10,094 nt of DNA from a bacterium (GTDB lineage Bacteria; Patescibacteriota; Dojkabacteria; JAKAPS01; JAJZLI01), in contig JAJZLI010000012.1 in NCBI GenBank assembly GCA_021803645.1, forward strand, positions 1-10,094. Direction: 5' to 3'. Each line of letters opens with the position of its first letter. Position 1 is the first letter of the stretch. Made by a program: the position numbers and the translations under genes. The notes below the pieces were generated by a model. It was not told where the DNA came from and did not search any database. It saw only the letters and a program-made list of their open reading frames with translations. Of the stretch, positions 1 to 7,340 are shown one piece after another.

Positions 1-516
1 GAACCGTGGCTACCTGGTGATTTGTTGAATGCCTCAATTGGCCAAGGTTATACTGAGGCAACTCCTATACAAGTAGTTAATTTCATTAGTGCTATTGCCA
101 ATGGTGGTATTTTATATAAACCGATGATAGTTAAGGCTATTTTAAGTCCAAGTGGGCAAATAATAAAAAATTATAAACCTGTTGTAATTAGAAGTGGTTT
201 TGTTTCTCCTAGTAACTTGGATGTTATAAGGCAGGGGATGTATGAAGCAGTACAAGAAGGTATTGATATTGCTGCCAAAAGTAGTTTTACTGTTAATGCG
301 GGTAAAAGTGGAACGGCTCAGTTTGGCCCTGAGAATGTTAACAATACGAATGACAGATATTCTCAGGCTCATTCATGGATGTCTTCATTTGCTCCCTATA
401 ATAACCCTAAGATTGCAATTGTGGTGTTTGAAGAGAATGGTGGTTTAAGTACATATTCGGCAGAGGTTGTAAAAAATTTTATGGATTGGTATTTTGGTGT
501 ATACTCAAAAAAATAA
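1..516 (+). CDS. mrdA: Penicillin-binding protein 2-type transpeptidase, C-terminal part (5' end outside window)
   Basis: This is the last 171 codons of a class B penicillin-binding protein, open from base 1 in frame 1. The enzyme cross-links peptidoglycan stem peptides outside the cytoplasmic membrane; PBP2 members serve cell elongation. The visible signature SIGQGY, followed by TPIQ and a run ending AIANGG, is typical of the transpeptidase domain. KSGTAQ near residue 94 of the fragment is the third active-site (KTG-type) motif and matches the form found in PBP2. After it come HSWMSSFAPY and IAIVVFEENGG, the closing beta strands of the domain. The SxxK and SxN motifs, the membrane anchor and the start lie upstream of the window. 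The stop is TAA, four bases before the topA ATG, so the two are probably cotranscribed. The transpeptidase identity is secure; assignment to PBP2 rather than an FtsI/SpoVD-type protein rests on motif style. Confidence 0.88.
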   Translation, partial: EPWLPGDLLNASIGQGYTEATPIQVVNFISAIANGGILYKPMIVKAILSPSGQIIKNYKPVVIRSGFVSPSNLDVIRQGMYEAVQEGIDIAAKSSFTVNAGKSGTAQFGPENVNNTNDRYSQAHSWMSSFAPYNNPKIAIVVFEENGGLSTYSAEVVKNFMDWYFGVYSKK

Positions 517-520
517 AATT

Positions 521-2647
521 ATGAAAAAAAGTTTATTAATTGTTGAATCTCCAACGAAAGCAAAAACTATTTCGGGTTTTTTACCCAAAACCATTGATGT
601 TGTATCGACGAAGGGACATATAGAGGATTTACCTAAGAGCAAGTTTGGTATAGATGTTGAGCATAATTTTGTTCCTCAGTATGAAGTTATGAAAGATAAA
701 AAGAATTTAATTTCAGACCTCATTAAAAAGGCCAATAATTCTTCTATAGTATATATCGCAACAGATCCTGATCGGGAGGGTGAGGCCATTGGTTGGCACA
801 TCTTTCGTGTGCTAAAACTAAAGAAAAGTCAGGTTGAAAGAATAACTTTTCATGAAATAACTGAATCTGCTATAAAAAATGCAATGCAAAATCCTGCTGA
901 TATAAATGAAAATTTGGTTAATGCTCAGCAGGCAAGAAGAGTTCTAGATCGTATTGTGGGATATAAATTATCTCCTTTATTATGGGAAAAGGTAAGATAT
1001 GGTTTGTCTGCAGGGAGGGTTCAGTCTGTTGCATTAAGGTTGATTGTTGATAGAGAAAAAGAACGAAACTCTTTCTCTCCTGTAGAATACTGGGATATTG
1101 TAGCTAATATTATTATAAATGGTACAGAAATAGATTTTACTTTAAGTAAGATCAATAATAAAAGTTTCAAAATTTCTTCAGAAAGTGAGGCTTCTGAAAT
1201 AATTAATAAATTATCTAAGGGAGAGGTAGTTCTTAGAGATTTTAAAAAATCTAAAAGTTTAAAGAAGGCACCTCCTCCATACATAACCTCTACTTTGCAA
1301 CAAGATGCAAATAATAAACTTGGTTTTTCTTCCAAAAAAACAATGATGCTTGCTCAGTCTTTATATGAAGGAGTTAGTATTAATGGTAAGAATAATAGTT
1401 TAATTACATATATGAGAACTGATTCTGTTGTTTTATCAAGTCCAGCGATAGGTAGTATAAGAAATTTTATTAAAGGTCATTATGATAAATCTTATTTACC
1501 TAACAAGGAAAATATTTATAGAACTAAAAATAAACTAGCTCAAGAAGCCCATGAAGCTGTTCGTCCTTCTTACTTTGATAAGGACCCAGAAAGTTTAAAA
1601 CCTTTTCTTAGTAAAGATCAATTCAGGTTATATGATCTTATTTGGAAGCGTACGATTGCTTCTCAGATGTCTGATTCTGTCTACGAAAATAAAAAAATGA
1701 CTATAGATATAAAAGTAGATAAGGAAATCTACACATTTATAGCAAATTCCACTATAGTTTCTTTTGATGGGTATAGTAATATCTATAATTATGAGAGGGT
1801 TATCAATAAAAATTTTAAGAATATTGAAAACATTGGTGATGTAAAATCTATTAAATTAAACAAGTTTTCATCTATACAGCACTTTACTGAGCCACCTCCT
1901 AGATATAATGATGCATCTTTGGTTAAAGAACTCGAATTTAGAGGCATAGGTCGTCCTTCCACGTATGCAACTATTATTTCTACATTAATAACAAGAGGTT
2001 ATATTACTAGGGTTAATAGGTACTTATCTCCAACAGATGTAGGTTGTGTTGTTAGTGATTTCCTTTGTAAATATTTTGAAGATATTGTGGATGTTAAATT
2101 TACTGCTGATATGGAAGATAAATTGGATAGTGTTGCAAATGGCAAATTTTCATGGATAAATATTGTTTCAAAATTTTATTACCCTTTTGAGAAGAAGATT
2201 GAAGAAAATAAAAAATTAATTAGTAAATCTGATGTTACTAATTTGGGGGAATCTGAAGAAAAATGTCCTGAATGCGGTTCTACTATGATTATTAAGTTAG
2301 GAAAATATGGAAGATTTTTGAGTTGTAAGAATTTTCCTAACTGTAAAGGTATGAAATCTATTGATGGAAATGAAAATTATATAGATGAAAAATGCCCAAA
2401 ATGTGGTTCAAATTTAATTTTAAAAAGAGGTAGATATGGGGAGTTTATTGCTTGTAGTAATTATCCTACCTGTAAATTTACAAAACCACTTAAAGAAAAA
2501 GAGAAAAAAGTTTTAGATATTAAGTGTCCTGAATGTGCTGAAGGACAAGTAGTTGAATTAAAAAATAAGAGAAATAAAGTATTTTATGGTTGTACAATGT
2601 ATCCAAAATGTAAATTTACAGCTTCTAACATTGATAATCTAAGTTAA
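521..2647 (+). CDS. topA: DNA topoisomerase I (type IA)
   Basis: A 708-residue type IA topoisomerase, which relaxes negative supercoils by transient single-strand cleavage through a 5' phosphotyrosine. The Toprim domain opens with IVESPTKA (Glu9) and holds the metal-binding DPDREGE at residues 82-88. GRVQS follows. The catalytic tyrosine is Tyr297 in LITYMRTDS. The C-terminus carries three four-cysteine zinc fingers beginning at Cys582, Cys625 and Cys669, all intact, and the protein ends shortly after the third. I place the start at ATG 521, where MKKSLLIVESP matches the family N-terminus. An in-frame TTG at 494 would overlap the PBP2 gene and add nine unlikely residues. The start has only an A-rich stretch and no Shine-Dalgarno (SD) sequence. 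The last 22 codons and about 45 bases of 3' flank recur, damaged, after aroC. Confidence 0.97.
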   Translation: MKKSLLIVESPTKAKTISGFLPKTIDVVSTKGHIEDLPKSKFGIDVEHNFVPQYEVMKDKKNLISDLIKKANNSSIVYIATDPDREGEAIGWHIFRVLKLKKSQVERITFHEITESAIKNAMQNPADINENLVNAQQARRVLDRIVGYKLSPLLWEKVRYGLSAGRVQSVALRLIVDREKERNSFSPVEYWDIVANIIINGTEIDFTLSKINNKSFKISSESEASEIINKLSKGEVVLRDFKKSKSLKKAPPPYITSTLQQDANNKLGFSSKKTMMLAQSLYEGVSINGKNNSLITYMRTDSVVLSSPAIGSIRNFIKGHYDKSYLPNKENIYRTKNKLAQEAHEAVRPSYFDKDPESLKPFLSKDQFRLYDLIWKRTIASQMSDSVYENKKMTIDIKVDKEIYTFIANSTIVSFDGYSNIYNYERVINKNFKNIENIGDVKSIKLNKFSSIQHFTEPPPRYNDASLVKELEFRGIGRPSTYATIISTLITRGYITRVNRYLSPTDVGCVVSDFLCKYFEDIVDVKFTADMEDKLDSVANGKFSWINIVSKFYYPFEKKIEENKKLISKSDVTNLGESEEKCPECGSTMIIKLGKYGRFLSCKNFPNCKGMKSIDGNENYIDEKCPKCGSNLILKRGRYGEFIACSNYPTCKFTKPLKEKEKKVLDIKCPECAEGQVVELKNKRNKVFYGCTMYPKCKFTASNIDNLS

Positions 2648-2692
2648 TGTTTTAATTTCCGATTATTTTTAAATGTCTTTATCATATGTTAA
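2582..2692 (+). repeat. Direct repeat, copy 1: functional topA 3' end plus 3' flank
   Basis: This stretch encodes the last part of the third TopA zinc finger (FYGC onward), the stop, and about 45 bases of downstream sequence. It reappears in the same orientation at about 4036-4137. The coding part (2582-2644 against 4036-4097) differs by four substitutions and one deleted base, about 92% identity by hand alignment. The noncoding part is looser but alignable, both copies ending in ATATGTTAA. The similarity stops sharply on the left side of copy 2 and fades on the right. This copy keeps the intact topA frame. Confidence 0.85.
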
Positions 2693-2745
2693 AATAAACT
2701 GTTTTGGATATTGAAGACTTTGGAAGCATTATAATGATATTGGTG

Positions 2746-2762
2746 GTCTCTATTTGAGAGAC
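2746..2762 (+). other. Small hairpin in the topA-aroC spacer
   Basis: A perfect 6-base-pair inverted repeat, GTCTCT and AGAGAC around the 5-base loop ATTTG. No T-run follows, so it is not a standard intrinsic terminator. It could be an operator-like site, an RNA stem in the aroC leader, or chance. Confidence 0.25.
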
Positions 2763-2810
2763 AAAATGATTATCTACTTCTGATTTGGTTACTTCCGATC
2801 TTCTGTTTGT

Positions 2811-2842
2811 TTGACAATGAAAGGGCATCCATAAGAGATATT
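2811..2842 (+). promoter_or_regulatory. Possible aroC promoter
   Basis: TTGACA at 2811-2816 is a perfect sigma-70-type -35 box. The best -10 candidate, GATATT at 2837-2842, is at 20 bases, longer than the usual 16-18, so this is weak. If real, it would give aroC its own transcript with a leader of about 15-20 bases. Confidence 0.22.
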
Positions 2843-2864
2843 TAAACAAATTTAAGAATAAAAT

Positions 2865-3950
2865 ATGGCAGGAAATACATTTGGACAATTATTTAGAATA
2901 ACAACATTTGGAGAATCTCATGGGGGGGCTGTTGGAGTAGTGGTTGATGGGTGTCCTCCTGGATTTGAAATTTCGCAAGAAGAAATCCAGAAGGAGCTTG
3001 ACAGAAGAAAACCTGGTCAAAGTAGCATCACATCCCCTCGCAAAGAGCAGGATGAAATACATATTTTTTCTGGACTAATGAATGGAAAGACAACAGGAAC
3101 ACCAATCCTACTCCTCGCATACAATAAAGATGTAAAATCAGAAGATTATCTTAATTTGAGAGATCTGTACAGGCCTGGACATGCAGATTACACATTTCAG
3201 AAGAAATATGGCATACGGGACTGGAAAGGTAGTGGTAGAGCTTCTGCTCGTGAAACATTAGGAAGAGTTGCTGCAGGTGCGATTGCCAAAAAATATCTTA
3301 AAGAAAAATTGGGAATTGAAATTATGAGTTTTGTACAGCAAGTTGGAGATATAAAAACAGATATTGATTTTAACCATGTTACTATGGACGAGATTGAATC
3401 AAATATTGTGCGTTGCCCAGATCGTCAAATATCTGAAAAAATGATTAGGCTAATTGAAAATGTAAGGGATGAGGGAGACTCTATTGGTGGAGTTATATGT
3501 GGAATAATTAAGCATGTCCCTATTGGTCTCGGAGAACCAGTATTTGATAAATTGTCGGCTGATTTAGGAAAAGCTATGATGAGTATTAATGCAGTCAAAG
3601 GTTTTGAAATAGGTTCTGGATTTGAAGGGGTAAAGCTCAAGGGAAGTCAACATAACGATGAGTTTTATATTGATAAGGAGGGAAAAGTAAGAACTAAAAC
3701 AAACAATGCTGGTGGAACATTGGGTGGAATTTCTAATGGAGAGACTATTTACTTCCGTGTTGCAATAAAACCTGTCTCAACAATAAAAAAACAACAAAAA
3801 ACAGTAAATATAAATGATGAAAAAGTCTTGTTAGAGGCAACTGGAAGGCACGATCCTTGTGTTCTTCCTAGAGCTATTCCTGTTGTTGATGCTATGAGTG
3901 CATTAGTCATAATGGATCATTATCTAAGGCATAAAGCACAGAATTTGTAA
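2865..3950 (+). CDS. aroC: Chorismate synthase
   Basis: A full-length 361-residue chorismate synthase, which converts 5-enolpyruvylshikimate-3-phosphate to chorismate using reduced FMN, the last shared step to aromatic amino acids. The N-terminus MAGNTFGQLF starts as the family does. ESHG has His19, DRRKPGQS covers residues 46-53, RPGHAD has His106, GSGRASARET spans 122-131, SINAVKG 240-246, and GRHDPC 327-332. These are the expected substrate, FMN and acid-base residues, and the length is normal, so the enzyme should be active. It is the only shikimate gene here and stands between 217- and 234-base spacers, unlike the packed genes around it. It is richer in GC than its neighbours and uses more C-ending codons (for example consecutive CTC). 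No Shine-Dalgarno sequence is visible. I infer horizontal acquisition; the donor is unknown. Confidence 0.97.
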   Translation: MAGNTFGQLFRITTFGESHGGAVGVVVDGCPPGFEISQEEIQKELDRRKPGQSSITSPRKEQDEIHIFSGLMNGKTTGTPILLLAYNKDVKSEDYLNLRDLYRPGHADYTFQKKYGIRDWKGSGRASARETLGRVAAGAIAKKYLKEKLGIEIMSFVQQVGDIKTDIDFNHVTMDEIESNIVRCPDRQISEKMIRLIENVRDEGDSIGGVICGIIKHVPIGLGEPVFDKLSADLGKAMMSINAVKGFEIGSGFEGVKLKGSQHNDEFYIDKEGKVRTKTNNAGGTLGGISNGETIYFRVAIKPVSTIKKQQKTVNINDEKVLLEATGRHDPCVLPRAIPVVDAMSALVIMDHYLRHKAQNL

Positions 3951-4020
3951 CTGTGAATAATGTATTATGACTTTCTAAGTAAAAGAATATGCAGTTAATA
4001 TAATAGAAATATCTTTACCT

Positions 4021-4035
4021 GGAGGTGTCTATATG
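4021..4035 (+). promoter_or_regulatory. Orphan Shine-Dalgarno plus ATG at the aroC-segment right edge
   Basis: GGAGGTG at 4021-4027 is followed five bases later by an ATG (4033-4035), a textbook initiation site in a region whose genes otherwise lack one, rpsU excepted. It opens a 20-codon frame that begins M-FYGC, in register with the duplicated topA end, then shifts frame at a one-base deletion and stops at 4095. It may be the start of a lost donor gene. Its sequence to 4043 matches the rpsU start region at 19 of 23 positions. Confidence 0.45.
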
Positions 4036-4137
4036 TTTTATGGTTGTCAATGTATTCAAAATGTAAATTTCCAGCTTCTAATATTAATAATCTAAGTGAA
4101 TACCTGGATTATTGTTAAAAGTCTTTTTATATGTTAA
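4036..4137 (+). pseudogene. Decayed copy of the topA 3' end (direct repeat, copy 2)
   Basis: A noncoding remnant matching the last 22 codons of topA and its 3' flank. Relative to the working copy it lacks one base (after 4047, the A at 2594), carries substitutions at 4056, 4072, and two more before 4090, and its stop codon has become GAA (4098-4100). It therefore cannot encode the zinc-finger end. The drift suggests the duplication is not recent. It directly abuts the rpsB upstream region, which implies that topA was next to rpsB before the aroC segment arrived. Confidence 0.82.
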
Positions 4138-4148
4138 TATTCATTTAC

Positions 4149-4177
4149 TTTCCTTTTTAATATTATATTTATATAAC
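4149..4177 (+). promoter_or_regulatory. Possible rpsB promoter close to the start codon
   Basis: TATAAC at 4172-4177 is a reasonable -10 box with a poor -35 (TTTCCT, 4149-4154) 17 bases upstream. It ends seven bases before the rpsB ATG, so transcription would start at or next to the ATG, giving an almost leaderless mRNA. The stretch is so AT-rich that other -10-like hexamers are present (for example TATATT, 4164-4169), so the placement is tentative. Confidence 0.28.
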
Positions 4178-4184
4178 TTAATTT

Positions 4185-4919
4185 ATGACAGATTTACAAG
4201 TTGAGGATTTAATGAATGCTGGTGTCCATATTGGTCATCAGACAAAAAGATGGAATCCTAAAATGAAAAAATATATATACACAAGTTTGAATGGTTTTCA
4301 TATTATTGATTTAGAAAAAACTATTCCCCTTCTTAACGATGCTATCGAATTTTTATCTAAGCAAAAAGGAAAAATTTTATTTGTTGGTACTAAAAAACAA
4401 ATAAGAGATTTAGTAAAAGATAAGGCCTTAGAGTTAGGGGACTATTATGTCAACCAAAGGTGGGCAGGTGGTATGCTTACTAATTTTAAGACTGTTGCTT
4501 CCAGTCTTAAAAAAATGGAAAGTATTGAAAAAATGATTTCAGAGAAGGATGAAAGTAAAACAAAACTCGAATTACTTTTAGCTTCTAGAAAATTAGCTAA
4601 ATTAGAAAAACTATATGGGGGAGTTAGAGGGTTAAATGCTAATCCTTCTGCATTATTTGTTATTGATGTTAAGCATGAAAAAGTTGCAATTAATGAAGCA
4701 AGAAAGATAGGAATTCCTATTGTTGCATTGGTTGATACTAATTCTGACCCCTCTCTTGTAGATTTTCCTATTCCTGCAAATGATGATGCAATAAATTCTG
4801 TTGAAATTATGCTAAATTATATTGTAGAAAAGTTAAAATCCTTACCTGATACAAATAAGGATGTTGCTGTGAAAAAAGTTTCAAAGAAAGTTTCTAAATC
4901 TAAAAAAGTTGAAGCATGA
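4185..4919 (+). CDS. rpsB: 30S ribosomal protein uS2
   Basis: A 244-residue uS2, a late-binding protein of the small-subunit head-body junction that helps dock S1 where S1 exists. The N-terminus MTDLQVEDLMNAGVHIGH followed by RWNPKM is diagnostic. QRWAGGMLTNF (91-101), ALFVIDV (156-162), VDTNSDPS (183-190) and PIPANDDA (195-202) are the other conserved blocks. A lysine-rich tail with repeated VSK units closes the protein, a common variable extension. The start is the first ATG after an AT-rich spacer with no Shine-Dalgarno sequence. The stop TGA overlaps the tsf ATG as ATGA, so the two are probably translationally coupled. The pairing with tsf is the near-universal bacterial arrangement. Confidence 0.98.
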   Translation: MTDLQVEDLMNAGVHIGHQTKRWNPKMKKYIYTSLNGFHIIDLEKTIPLLNDAIEFLSKQKGKILFVGTKKQIRDLVKDKALELGDYYVNQRWAGGMLTNFKTVASSLKKMESIEKMISEKDESKTKLELLLASRKLAKLEKLYGGVRGLNANPSALFVIDVKHEKVAINEARKIGIPIVALVDTNSDPSLVDFPIPANDDAINSVEIMLNYIVEKLKSLPDTNKDVAVKKVSKKVSKSKKVEA

Positions 4920-5509
4920 GTGTTAATTTTGATTTAATAAAAAGCCTGAGAGAATCTTCAGGTGTTAGTATTACTGAATGCAAAAAAGCCTTAGAAGAGG
5001 CAAATGGTGATTTGAATTTGGCAATAGAGGTTCTGAGAAAAAATGGTACTCTGAAGGCTAGTACCAAAACTGGGAGAGAGGTTAAAGATGGGTGTATAGG
5101 AAGTTATGTTCACCAAACAGGAAGGATAGCTTCTTTAGTAGAGTTAAATTGTGAAACAGATTTTGTTGCAAGGACAGATGAATTCAAGGATCTTGCACAT
5201 ACCTTGGCAGTACAAGTTTCTGGTATGAATCCTATATATATTTCAATTGAAGATATTCCTGATGACGTTATAAAAAAAGAGAGTGAAATTATTATTGATA
5301 GTAATGATATTAAATCTAAACCAAAAGCTGTAATAGATAATATCCTAAAAGGTAAATTAGAAAAATTCTATGAGCAAGTTTGCCTATTAGAACAGCCTTT
5401 TTATAAAGACCCTAAGGTCAAAGTGAAAGATTTGATAAACGGTGCTATTGCAAAAATAGGTGAAAACATTAAAGTTAGTAAAATTGTAAGGCTTGAAATT
5501 GGAAACTAA
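4916..5509 (+). CDS. tsf: Elongation factor Ts (short form)
   Basis: EF-Ts, the guanine-nucleotide exchange factor that recharges EF-Tu with GTP. Residues 1-40 form the UBA-like domain (IKSLRESSGVSI, then ECKKALEEANGDL). TDFVAR at 81-86 is the EF-Tu contact motif. The C-terminus has CLLEQPF and IAKIGENIKV, which close the core. At 197 residues it is of the short class, without the larger dimerisation insert of the approximately 283-residue E. coli protein. Short forms are known in Thermus, Chloroflexota and many candidate phyla. It overlaps rpsB by four bases and ends two bases before frr. The pyrH gene usually found between tsf and frr is absent. Confidence 0.97.
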   Translation: MSVNFDLIKSLRESSGVSITECKKALEEANGDLNLAIEVLRKNGTLKASTKTGREVKDGCIGSYVHQTGRIASLVELNCETDFVARTDEFKDLAHTLAVQVSGMNPIYISIEDIPDDVIKKESEIIIDSNDIKSKPKAVIDNILKGKLEKFYEQVCLLEQPFYKDPKVKVKDLINGAIAKIGENIKVSKIVRLEIGN

Positions 5510-5511
5510 TT

Positions 5512-6060
5512 ATGGATCTTAATGACGTAAGGGTAAAAATGCTAAAAAGTATAGATTTTTTCTCATCAGAAATAAAAAAATTGAGAACTGGTAGGGCAAA
5601 TACTGCATTAGTAGAGGATATTAAAGTTGATGTTTATGGAAGTTCTTTATCAGTGTCCCAATTGGCAACTATTACTACCCCAGAATCAAATATAATTCTT
5701 GTTAGCCCATGGGATAAAAGTCAGCTTAATGCTATATCTCAGTCAATTTTATCTGCAAACATTGGGTTTAATCCTGTTGTATCTGGGGACTCTATTAGGA
5801 TAGTAGTTCCTCCTCTTAGTGAGGAGCGTAGGAAAGAATTTATTAAATTATTAAATGCTGAAGCTGAAAATGCGAAGATTTCTTTACGTAACATAAGAAA
5901 AGATTATATTGATGACTTAAAAAAACAAAAAGAAGAGGGCTCTTTAAGTGAAGATGAACTCAAGGGGTATATTGATAAAATTGACTCTTTAATTCAAGAA
6001 ATGAATTCCTCAATTGAAAATATTTCCAAGGCAAAGGAAAGAGATTTATTAGAAGTTTAA
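5512..6060 (+). CDS. frr: Ribosome recycling factor
   Basis: A 182-residue RRF of normal length, which with EF-G splits post-termination ribosomes. KLRTGRANTALVEDI (23-37) and VYGS followed by LATITTPES (51-59) mark the hinge and small domain. IVVPPLSEERR (97-107) and RNIRKD (126-131) lie in the three-helix bundle; the arginines of the last motif contact 23S rRNA. The start ATG is two bases after the tsf stop, with only a weak GGAA upstream, so coupling to tsf translation is likely. rseP follows after a single base. Confidence 0.98.
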   Translation: MDLNDVRVKMLKSIDFFSSEIKKLRTGRANTALVEDIKVDVYGSSLSVSQLATITTPESNIILVSPWDKSQLNAISQSILSANIGFNPVVSGDSIRIVVPPLSEERRKEFIKLLNAEAENAKISLRNIRKDYIDDLKKQKEEGSLSEDELKGYIDKIDSLIQEMNSSIENISKAKERDLLEV

Positions 6061-6061
6061 A

Positions 6062-7210
6062 ATGGTTTATATATTAACTTTCATAATCTTTATTATACTT
6101 TTAAGTTTACTGATAATCGTCCATGAATTTGGTCATATGTATGCTGCTATAAAGCGTGGTGTTCAGGTTGATGTTTTTGCTATTGGTTTTGGTAAAACGA
6201 TATATTCTTTTAAGAGGAAAAATATTGAATATAAAATAAATATTTTACCTTTTGGGGGTTATGTGAGTTTGTTAGGTGAAGATAATGAAGATCATGGGGT
6301 ACCAGGATCATTGTCTGTGGCCTCCCCTATATCTAAGATTATTATTACTGGGGCAGGAGTTGTAATGAATTTCATATTGGGAATTGTCTTTTTATTTATA
6401 TTTTTAGTAATTGTCAATTTTAAATTTTATTATTCAAATATTATCCCTAATTTTAAATTTGCTTTTGGCGAGACCCAGAATAGTATAATTTTTAGTCCTG
6501 TTTTATCTGATAAAGGGTCTTCTTTATCAAAAGATGGATTGAAGGGTATGTATCTACTTTACAACATCAATGGTAAAAAATTAAATTCGTTTTCTGCAGT
6601 TCAGAAATATATTGATAGCAACAAGGGAAGAAATATTGATGTTGAATATTACAAAATTAACTCTATTAATCTATTTGGGATGAATCTGTCAGGTTTAAAG
6701 TCCAATGAATTTTTTGTAAGGAACAAGTACCCTTCGAACTCTGGTCCATTAGGAGTCTCTTTAAGTGAATTTTCATACCTAAATTTCAATACTGTTAAAT
6801 CTAAGATACTATCTGTGATTACCTTTCCTTATGATATATTAGAATTAACTTTTTCTGGTATGGGTTATTTAGTACACCAAGCAGTTGTTACCCATAATAG
6901 CAGTTATGTTACTTCAGAGGTAGCTGGTCCTGTAGGTATTTATTTATATACCAATTTAATATTTAGAGTTGATGGTGTTACGGGAATAATCTTTATTTTT
7001 GGTATTATTTCACTATCATTAGCTATTATGAATTTATTGCCTATTCCACCATTAGATGGTTTCTTTATTTTGTTAGCAGTTTTAGAGAAATTCCGTATTA
7101 AATTAACCCATAAATTATATTACTACTTGTCCATTTTTGGTATAACTTTTTTCATTATCCTAATGGTGTTGGTAACCATTAATGATTTATTTAATTTTCA
7201 TTTAATATAA
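6062..7210 (+). CDS. rseP: RseP-type site-2 intramembrane zinc metalloprotease (M50)
   Basis: A 382-residue polytopic membrane protease that cuts single-pass proteins inside the bilayer. In studied bacteria its relatives clip anti-sigma factors and leftover signal peptides; the substrate here is unknown. The first transmembrane helix contains HEFGH at residues 21-25, giving two zinc-ligand histidines and the catalytic glutamate. INILPFGGYV follows as the usual reentrant segment. Further hydrophobic stretches lie near residues 90-120. One short PDZ-like region lies around 160-200 (LKGMYLLYNINGKK). VAGPVGI comes next, then the late helix with NLLPIPPLDG (324-333), whose Asp332 is the third zinc ligand. 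The protein ends in a hydrophobic helix. It sits one base after frr; uppS, cdsA and dxr, frequent neighbours at this position, are absent. Confidence 0.95.
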   Translation: MVYILTFIIFIILLSLLIIVHEFGHMYAAIKRGVQVDVFAIGFGKTIYSFKRKNIEYKINILPFGGYVSLLGEDNEDHGVPGSLSVASPISKIIITGAGVVMNFILGIVFLFIFLVIVNFKFYYSNIIPNFKFAFGETQNSIIFSPVLSDKGSSLSKDGLKGMYLLYNINGKKLNSFSAVQKYIDSNKGRNIDVEYYKINSINLFGMNLSGLKSNEFFVRNKYPSNSGPLGVSLSEFSYLNFNTVKSKILSVITFPYDILELTFSGMGYLVHQAVVTHNSSYVTSEVAGPVGIYLYTNLIFRVDGVTGIIFIFGIISLSLAIMNLLPIPPLDGFFILLAVLEKFRIKLTHKLYYYLSIFGITFFIILMVLVTINDLFNFHLI

Positions 7211-7227
7211 ATATTTAATATATAATT

Positions 7228-7255
7228 TTGTAGGTGGTATTATTTGTGATATACT
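7228..7255 (+). promoter_or_regulatory. Probable promoter of the rpsU-yqeY-ybeY-pth-mfd block
   Basis: TGATATACT at 7247-7255 is an extended -10 element (TATACT, one mismatch to consensus, preceded by TG and one base). TTGTAG at 7228-7233 is a partial -35 at a 16-base spacing. An overlapping TATAAT at 7255-7260 is an alternative -10. This is the longest gene-free stretch before the downstream block, and initiation here would leave a leader of about 150 bases ahead of rpsU. Confidence 0.45.
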
Positions 7256-7340
7256 ATAATTTGTTCGTGTTGGGTATTTTGTATTTATATTTTTAATTAT
7301 ACTTAAATAATTGAGAATATTTTTTAGTTTATTTATATCT

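Larger units (their letters stand above)
2693..4035. other. Probable acquired segment carrying aroC, inserted between topA and rpsB
   Basis: The segment lies between two direct copies of the topA 3' end, and its central gene is richer in GC than its neighbours. Hand counts of 60-base lines in aroC give about 28-45% GC, against about 17-32% in rpsB and mfd lines. It holds only aroC plus two spacers of about 170 and 85 bases. I see no transposase, integrase, terminal inverted repeats or tRNA, so it is not a recognisable insertion sequence. A duplication of roughly 105 bases is far longer than a normal transposon target duplication. A recombination or repair event copying the topA end fits better. 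The edges are approximate and the transfer is an inference. Confidence 0.55.

Noticed and set aside
494..520. Upstream TTG start for topA
   Set aside because: It would overlap the PBP2 gene by 23 bases and add nine residues not found in the family; ATG 521 begins exactly at the conserved N-terminus.
1021..1335. Minus-strand open frame inside topA
   Set aside because: Shadow of the topA coding frame with no independent features.
2682..2888. 68-residue minus-strand open frame in the topA-aroC spacer
   Set aside because: It starts inside aroC, has no recognised domain and no Shine-Dalgarno sequence; probably chance. I could not exclude a decayed fragment of something carried with aroC.
4033..4095. 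20-codon open frame after the orphan Shine-Dalgarno
   Set aside because: It reads MFYGC and then leaves the topA frame at the deletion, giving a hydrophobic nonsense tail; more likely a junction product than a gene, so it is recorded only as a regulatory remnant.
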